Shown: one piece after another, positions 23,727 through 32,700 of the stretch
How positions within the stretch are numbered: position 1 is the first letter of the stretch
Layout: each line of letters opens with the position of its first letter
Source of the DNA: Endotrypanum monterogeii
Taxonomy: Eukaryota; Euglenozoa; Kinetoplastea; Trypanosomatida; Trypanosomatidae
Direction: 5' to 3'
Length of the DNA: 34,404 nt
Assembly: GCA_000333855.2 (NCBI GenBank)
Contig: CM007326.1
Coordinates: forward strand, 329,913 to 364,316
Program-made: the position numbers and the translations under genes
The notes under the pieces: generated by a model
The model's input: the letters and a program-made list of their open reading frames with translations, nothing else
Told to the model about the DNA's origin: nothing
The model's database searches: none

Positions 23727-26700
23727 ATGAGGTTGGCGATCCCCGTGACATGTCCGCCGCGAGAATCGGTGGTGTCGGTGCCCTCGACCGCGACCTCTTA
23801 TCTCACTCGAGTGAAGACATGCTTAGCGATAGGCTGCGGTGCGGGGTTGTTGCTCTACACGGGTCTCGTTTTGCGACGCCGAATGGCCTGCCCGCAATCA
23901 CCGCCGCGTGTCACATGCCCGATAGCGGACAACACCATCGCATTACTGCAGGAGCTGCACGATGGCCCGTTTCGCTTCGGTGACCCTACTTCCTTTGCCA
24001 TGGCGGCACGAGCGGAGGCGACGCGGCGTATTCGCCGCCAGCAGCGGGAGCGCCGGAGGTTGCGTCGGCGCATACATTCGCAGCTGTGTTGCCCTAGGAA
24101 TTCTCAGCGCATGAAATCTGGGCGCACCACAGCGGAAGGAGGAAGAGCGTCCACACTTGTCAGCAATGTTGCCAAGTCCCCTGATCATGTGGAGCAGCAT
24201 ACCCCCGAAAACAAAGGCGTGTGCAGCGCTGCAGTTACTGCGACCTCGCTCAACGACCGGGGTAGTTGCACTACGGCTCCAACACTATCGAAACGAGGGT
24301 ACGCTGTGCTTTCATCTGCCAACTCCGCAGCTTCTTGCACTCTCGAGTCCACTGAGGACGGGGACGACGACGAGGTCGAACACCGCGTTAAGGAAGGTTA
24401 TGCCGGGGGCGTGTACGATACCAACGGGCGACTTGTGTCCAAGGGCAATGGTGGGTGCAGGATGACACCGAGCGAGGCCTCGCTGCTCCTCTCGTCATCG
24501 GTGAGCAGCGCCTACCTCTCAACCTGCTCTTACTCGCGGAGTTCTAGTAGAAGCACCACTGATGACGGGAGCTACAGCTCCCGCATCAGCACCTCATCGC
24601 TCACACAGTCCACCTCCTCGTCTTCATGTTCTCGGGGTAGCGCATCGTCACTGCTCGCCATGACAACCGTTTCTGTGGTAAGTCCCGATCGTATTCCCTG
24701 GCAACGGACCATGTTTGACGGTGCCAGCCTCGGCGGCGGCGGCCCCCGCAGCTCCTGCAACGCACCACAGCAGCTGCAGCAGTGCAACCAGCATTATCAC
24801 AACCGATCACCAACGCATGATGCCACCAGGAGCTACAGCAACCTCTCGCAGCACATGATCTCTGGGTCAAGCTCCACCCCGTGCTCTTCCTCGTTCCCAA
24901 ACTCGACGACCGGCACAACGGGTGGACAAGGTGGTCGATACCCGGTGCAGCAGGTGTGGTCTAGTATTTCTTCACCGGCTGTGGGCACTCAGACGTCCAA
25001 CGTCTCACCGAAGCCTGTGACCATAACGGGATCCTCGTCAGCCTTGGGTTGCTGCGACGGCATCATTTCCCCGGAGGCACCGTACACGACAGTCTCTGCC
25101 TCCCCGCAGGGTGCAGCGCCATCTCTGCCTCTCAGCGGAAGATGGGGAGGGGGGGAAGAGGAGGAGGCGTATTGGAGCGCGTCCTCTGCTTTCATGTACG
25201 GGCCACCACTCTTCGCAACAGAGATGGATGTCACCGATGCACTGGCAGAGCTGCGCAGCTCTGTTTGCTGCAACGGAAGCCGACACGGCAGCAGTTGCTT
25301 CATCGGCAGTGCCTCCAGCACGGCGCACTTCAACAACATTACGCACTTAAATTCTAGCGGCCCTAATAACAGTAGCGGCATCACTGCACCCTTAAACACT
25401 TCAACGAGCGTCAGCACTCACCACCACCACCATCACCCCCACCAGCAGCAGCAGCAGCAACAACAACAACGACATCACCATCACACAAGGGGTCACTCGG
25501 GAAACCACGGCTATTTCTCAGGCTTATCAGTGGGCACAAGCAACGGAAGCACGGCGCTCCCCGTACGTGATCGACATGCGGCACGGCGCGCTGGTCTGAC
25601 AGATAACAGCGACGGTGGCTCCTCGCGGCGTGAGCGCCGCCACCGATCCGCTCACACCAGCGGCGGTGGCAACTCTTTGCTCACGAGTGCTCGGTACAGT
25701 GTGAAGGAGTCGCCGGCCAACTCGCAGTGGCTGCCAGAGGGGACCCTGAGTACGCAGCCTGCATGGTGCAGCGGTGGTGCGCCTTGTGCTTGGAGAAGTG
25801 ACGGTAGCGAATGTGCGGCCTGCGATAGCGTGGCTAGTGCTGGATCCGGTTCTTTCACACAGGCGCCGACGGCAACCCCCGTGTCTCAGGCGTCCATGTC
25901 TCGGCGGCTGTCCGCGGCGAGTGGCGGCCGAGCGCACCACTTGCCTGGGAGCGGCAACACAAACCAAAACTTTAACCATTCGTTCCGCTCCACGTATTCT
26001 GCGCCTCGCCCCTTTGGCCACCATGGGCGTCATCGTGGTGGCGGTCGACTGCGCCGGTGGTGGTGGTGGCGCCGGTGGCTGCGACAGGCGCGTCGTCGAG
26101 CCGTCTCCAGCTGCGGGGCGGTGGGGCTGGGCTTAGCGGCCGCAGGGGCAGCGATGCGGCGGCGTTGGTATACCTTTGGCTGCACATGCGTGGGGGGATG
26201 GGGCTGGCTCATCCATCAATCACAGAAGTGCGCCTTTGCCGCGACGGACCAGGTGGTGGGGTCCCTGTGCCGACCAGGGTGGCTGTGGCTGAAGCGGGGT
26301 CGAGCATTTTCTGTCGACTTCACCCGTGCTGCGGCCGCTTCGGTGCCAGATGTCGGGTCACCGACAGAGTACCCGGCGATCGCTTCTCTGGGTGCAGACG
26401 CTGCGGCTGAGGCGGGGGCGGCAGCTGCTGGTGCTGCTGCGGTGGACGCGACAGCCAAGCGTGATGGTCTTCTAGCGACAGAATCGGCCGACGAGGCGAT
26501 CAACAACATTGTACGACAGCTCGAGCCCACGCCTGGGCGGGTGCCAACGGTTGTAGTGATCCGTGCCCCATTGGGCTACGATGTGTCAACCGATGCGGCG
26601 AGTCTGTGGACGGCGCTTCACCTTGACAGTACTTCCTTCGAAGAGGGTCTGGTGGATATTGTCATCATGGAAGAGCTCAAGACTGGTCCCTTGCCCCCAC

Positions 26701-29700
26701 CGCAGTCTCGAGGTGCAACTGTCGCAGCAGGAGCCGCACCGAAGGGAGTCGATCTCTCGGAAAACCCGGCGGGACCGTTCATGCAGCCCTGCGTCGACAA
26801 CACCGACAATTCCGTGGCGCCAACGACTGTCCCAGCGGGCAGCGACGAGGGTGACGCTCAGGCAGCGCCTTCGAACAACCCACTCGAACTAAAGTCCTCC
26901 GCTCCTGCGGCATCAGCCTCGACAGCGCAACCTTCAAACTCTGCTGCATCATTCACGAGTGCTGCGGCCACCGCGGCGGCGACGACGACGACGGCAATGA
27001 AGTCACAGGCGCAGCTGCGCATCTCCTTCGAGATTTACCCAGCGCATCTTTTCTATTCGCTCATTTTTCGAGCAGCGGTGCTGCAGGAAAAAGATTTGGC
27101 GCTGCGTCGGGCCGCTGCTGAGCTATTCGGCGGCTCTGATGCTATTGGGGAGAGCAGCAAGGGTCTTGGCGCCAACACGGCAGCTAACGCCAGTGCTAGC
27201 AGCACTTGTGGTGGTGGTGGTGGTGCCGCCGCCGCCACACCCGGGTCGCCTTTGTCACTGGCGCGCGCGCTGTCCTTCACCTTTGGCATGTCAGCGCCGC
27301 CAGGCGGGGGGGAGTGCGGCAGTGCGAACAGCGCTGCGGTGACCCATTTCAGCCTGGGCGCCCTTCCCACCGGGGCTACCGTGGTGGGCAGCGGTGGTGT
27401 GGGGGGCTATTGTCTTTCCCCGCTATCGCCAGGGCACTTTTGCCGCACACAAGTATCTGCGAAGCAGACGTTTCCGGCGCCGCATACGGGTGTCGTTGGG
27501 GGCTGCGGTCCAGCGAACTCTGGGCACCTCAATGCGTCATCTGCGGCCGCGGGTGGCACTCTCAGCTCACCCAGGATTGTGCCCGTGTCTGCGTTGTCTT
27601 CCGGGGCCGTTGCGAGTCTACCTCACGTTGTGGTGCGTCTGTCTGAGAGCTACAGCTTGTCCGCACCTCCGCCGCAGATGGTAATGTCGCCGCTTTTGGG
27701 AGCGCAGTCGGGGTTCCGGTCATCACTCGGTCCGCTGTCGCCAGGTGTGAGTTCTCCTGCATACGGTGGGGGCTTCAACACTGCCGCAGGGGCAGCCGCG
27801 ACGTCCAGTCCTGCAGATCGCATTATCTCGTACAACGAATTGCTTTTCTATATCCATGTGCTGCGGACGACGGTCGGAGATCGCGCCTCCACCCCGGCGC
27901 CGCCATCGGGCAGTGCCTCGGAGGTAGACGACCAGGACGACGGCGAGAGTAGAGATGAGGAGAAATTAGATTGCCAGCGTGACAGGGCCCATGCCGCGGA
28001 GCGCAGTGCGGGGGTGCTGAGTGGCGTCTCTGACGCTACGGCCCCAGCTACGAGCAACACGACGGACGAAGCCGAGGACAACAACATCGGTAGCGAGGAT
28101 CACACTTTTACGGACCTGCGACAGCGTGAGGTGGAGCCGCATATCCTTTTGCGCTACCGCTTTCGCGTCTATCGACAGGGCAGTCGCTCCCGCAAGGCCC
28201 TCGAGGCCGCTGTATTTTTTACGCAAAGCCGCGTGGTGCACTGGTACGAGGAGGCCAAACAAATGCTCGAAGCGCTGCCCGCTGCTAAAAGCTTCCAGAC
28301 CTCCTCGCTGTCCACGCCATCACTCCAGGTGAACCGGGGCAGTCCCGCACTGAAGCCGTTTGAGAGCTATGGCCATTTGGCCTCACCGCGCAAACATGGG
28401 GAGGCAACAACAACAGGCGTCCCCACAAACCGTCCATCGCGTCTCGGCTCTTCGCGACCGGTAGGACTACCACTGCTTTCTCTCGGGACATCGCTTCTGC
28501 CCAGCACGCCGGAGCTGGACCGGGCTGAGTGCCGTACCACCACCTCGAGCAGTGGGCCACTGCAGCTGCCAGCATGGGCAATGGAGGTGCTCATCCGCCG
28601 CGAGAGCATGCGTGAGACGCTGGTGCGTGACCTCAAGGAAAGGGCGTTCCGCGTGTGCGCCATCCCACTCCCCGACATGCGCGTTCATTGTATTCTCCCG
28701 CCTGCGGTGCCTCGCTACGTCACCGCTCACGCGCGCGGCTTCCCTCTCAGTCGCACCTTCGCTGAGGAAATACTTTCCCAGCAGCGTGCGCTACAGTTTA
28801 TACTTCTACAGCGGGAGCAGGAGAACCAGCGGGCCATCGCAGCACGCATGCGTCGTGAGCGGCGCCGGCAGGAGCGCCGGGAGAGTAGACAACAAGAGCG
28901 CCTCGCTCGCGAGGAGGCGTGGCGAGAGGCCCGGCAGAGGCGACAGCAGTCAAGGAGGCGACAGCAGCAGCACAGGCGCGATCCGACTCTTATAAGTGAC
29001 GAGGCAGGTGACAGCGCGAGAGAAACGAAGTGGCTGATGAGATCCCTGAACCCGGTAACCTTCGTCTCGCGCGTCGCCTCAGTGGTGAAGCGCGTCTGCA
29101 TTGGGTGTGGCGATCGCACTCAGAATGGTTTGTGCAACGCGTGCCGAGGTGGTCTGCCTCAGGATAGCGACGGCGTGTGCAAGGTTTGCGGGGGCACCGC
29201 TCCACTCGAGCCGCAGCGAGGCGCGGAGGCTGTACACTCTGCTGAGCCGATCATGTGCATGCCTCTGGGAGAACCTTCAAGGCAACTGCATCGACACGAC
29301 CGGCCGACTACCGATGGCGGCTATGACGACGCCTCTTCGCCTGATGGCAAGCGCGGCGCCATGCAGGAGTCCAGCGCGGCAGCCGGCGTCGCCCCCCTTG
29401 AAGACGAACGTAAGCGCTTTGTGCCCCCTGAGGGGGAGCCTGTAGACGTCATGATTGCAGTCACACCCGACAACGACAGCACGCCGCAATGGATCCAGCG
29501 TGCACCCCTCTCTCAGGCAGGCATGACACAAGCGCCACGAGAGCTGCAGGGCAGGCAGATATCCTCTGCAGTTGCACCCGGTACATCAGGGCGCGTCTCA
29601 CCGACGCCGGTGGCGACAGAAGTAACTATTAGTCCAAATGGCACTGATATTTTTTCGGGTGTGCCACTGACGATGAAGGCGGGGTGCGGAAGGGTCGCAT

Positions 29701-32700
29701 CTCCGGCCGAAGGGACTGAGTTGCAGCTGAGGAAGCCTGTTTCGGCCGGCGACAAGGGTGGCAGTGGTCGCAGATCGGTATTACCGCTGTCCCAAACACC
29801 CTCGTCAGCTTCAGCCAAAGGTGGCGCCAATAGCCCACTCTCGCAGCCACACACCTCTCTAGGTCACGGCGGCGGCGGGGGAGTGAGCAGTGGCACCTCT
29901 CGGATACTTCCATCTGGGTCGGGTGCTTCCCCCCGAACCTCTCACTGGACAGCAGTGCACACGGCCACGAACGCGAACACCTACGCTACGCCGCAATCTA
30001 ACTCTTTAGCTACCACTGCGAGTGCCGGCAGTCCTCTGGCACATGCCAACGGATGTGGTAACAGCAGTCTCAGCTACACTGGCAACCATGTTAGCCATGG
30101 CTACATCCAGATAACGTCACCCGTGACGGGCATCTCTACCCCGAGTCATTTGAGTGCGAGGGCCACAGCGACATCTCCGCCTGGGAATGAGGCCAGCAGC
30201 ACCACGTCCGGGTGTGGCGGCGGGGGCACCGTCAGCATCAGCTCTCACACCGGCTCAGTAGTGGATCGTGGCCCTCAGGGGGTGCTGGCGCCGCCACCGC
30301 TCGTTTCCGACTTAACTTCTCTTTCTACACCTAGCGTGGACGTTGCACCGGCCTCGTGCGTGCTGTCGCCTGCAGATGCACTGATGGCTAGCCGGGCAAT
30401 CACAAGCAATGCATGTCTCGAGGCCACCACTGGCGCTCTACACCACTACCAGGATGCAGAGGTGGTGAACCTGGAGGACACGAATAACTGTGCTGGGAAC
30501 ATGAGTGCTTGTCAGCACACTCTAAGCCACACTCATCCCCGCGATGCGGTCAGCTCTCATCACCACGCGCAGCATCAGCTAGCAGCGGACGATGGCGGCG
30601 TGCCGACGGCCTTCCCCATGCTTTCACCACTTCCAGTACCCAACAACAGCATGTACGGCACCTTTGACGCATACTACGGCCACACTGTCGCAACACCGCA
30701 GGCGGTGTTGCTCCGTTACCAAGCCCATATGGCTCTAGCAGCTCACCGCGCCACGGATGCCCTGTCCGTGCAGGGGTCAACTTCACCCCGCCGCCGGTCA
30801 GTCCCCATCGCTGCTGCGCCGCTTGTGGTTGAGAAGGCCACTGGATGGGGTGAGGCGCCTCACGGTGGGTGCACCAGCGACCACGACTCCAAAACATTAG
30901 CTTATGGGCGTAGCCACACAGTGTCTGCTCCACCTACTAGTGCTTCTACTGGGGGCAATCCACAGCACTTGTCGGGCACACGAAGTGCGCCGCGACGATC
31001 AGGCTCAGGCCTACTGCCATACACGTATTCGGTTGACTCGGTGAGTAGCATGTACGGCACGACGCAATACCCGCTCTACCAGTACCCAGAAGATTCTACT
31101 GGCGCCGCCGCCGTAGGATACACTGGAGCCCCACCGACGGCGACATCGATACCAGGACTAGCCGCACTGGGCAACGTCAGTGGGGCCTCGGCGCCCGGAT
31201 CAGTTGGGCTCACCCACGGTAATGCTGCGGGTACGCACATGCATCACCTCGGTGGCTACAGCAGCGGTATCTTTCACGGGGCATGCTGCACGGGAGGCAC
31301 GCCAGCCTACACGCTTGCGGGCGGTGGTGGAAGCAGCGGCAGGGGTGCTGGTAACCGGTTTCCAGCGAGCAGCGTTGATGGCGACGTTCGCCCCGAGAGC
31401 TCGAGCGCGCATTCGCTATCGCCACGTATATTAGACTTCCCGGGGGACGTGAATTCTAGCGCTGCCGCCCCACCCCTGTTGCCGCAAGTGCAGCATACGC
31501 ACATGAACCGCCTGAAGCAGTACAACAAACTCCTGTCAGACCTCCTCGGAGTCGCAGGTGGTCCAATGCGCAGTGGCATCTCCTTCTATTACACATTCGG
31601 CGATGCCACGGCGCTGCTGTTCAACGGGTCTATCCGAGCACCCCGTGATGAGAACATCATGGAGCTACTAGACCAGCACCAATGGGAAAAGCAGCAACAC
31701 CTGCAGCAACTTTCAAATATACATGCTACCTGCAGCGGCGGCGGCGGCGGCGGCAGTGCTACTGCGGCCACGAGCGGGTGCTCAGACGTTAACGCGGGTG
31801 GTGGTGATAGGACCACATGCGAAGTCTACAGCGGATCTGGCTCCTTGTTCAGTTGTGCGATGGCGGCAAGCGGTGCAGCTCGCGTTCCAGCAAGCTTAGC
31901 TGCCATCGGGGCCTCTCCTCCGCCACCACCACCTTTGCCGCAGCAGAACCCGTTCTTTGGCAGTGACAGCGCAGTTGAAGGGGATGTGAGGCGCAATGAT
32001 TTGAGGCGTCAGAGCAGCCGTGCTACCCCTCCTGCCTCCAGCACCTCCGCGCTGGCCCTCGAAGACGAGGGATGCTCATATCTCGACTACGGCGACCTCG
32101 CCGAGCTGCAGGGCGTGGCAGATGATTTGGAGACGGAGCAGATCGAGGCACAGCGTGCACGCAACAGACATTTCTATTCAATTTTCGAGCACTTGCACCA
32201 TGCCTACCAGGGTACGGTGCTGGAGTCGATCGCCACCGACAGGGCCGAGGCCCTCCGCGCCAATCCTGTAACCACAGCTTCATCGACCAGCACTCTCTAT
32301 ACAGGGCTCAGCGGAGGCGTTGGGACTGATTATTTATTCTCCTCATCTACCGCCCCGACTGCTGCCGAGCGGCACACAACAGCCTCGCATGGCGTTGGCC
32401 GCACAACCTTGCCATTCCCAGGCACTTCACCACTTGACGTGCTGGGAGGGAGGAGAGACGCAGTCGGTTTGGCAGGTGTGCTGCAGTGGCCGCGGAGGTT
32501 GTGGGGTCGCGTATTTGATTTCGTGACGTGGGTGGGCTCACTCGTGGGTCTCGTGCCAACCCCGCGCGACGGCTTCACTGCAGCGGGGGCTGAAGGCGGC
32601 GGTCCCTGCGCATATCTGCCCTCATCCCAGCTCACCTCGGATGGTGCAAAGAATGGAATCGATTTCGCAAAGCTCGCCGAGTATTTTCCAGGCGAGCGTA

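Noticed and set aside
26041..26110. Frameshift in the second giant gene at the TGG repeat
   Set aside because: The frame stays open for kilobases on both sides with similar composition, so no break is needed to explain the sequence.
29097..29189. Remnant of a DNA polymerase
   Set aside because: Only the Cys motif is similar; no polymerase or exonuclease motif is visible in the protein.
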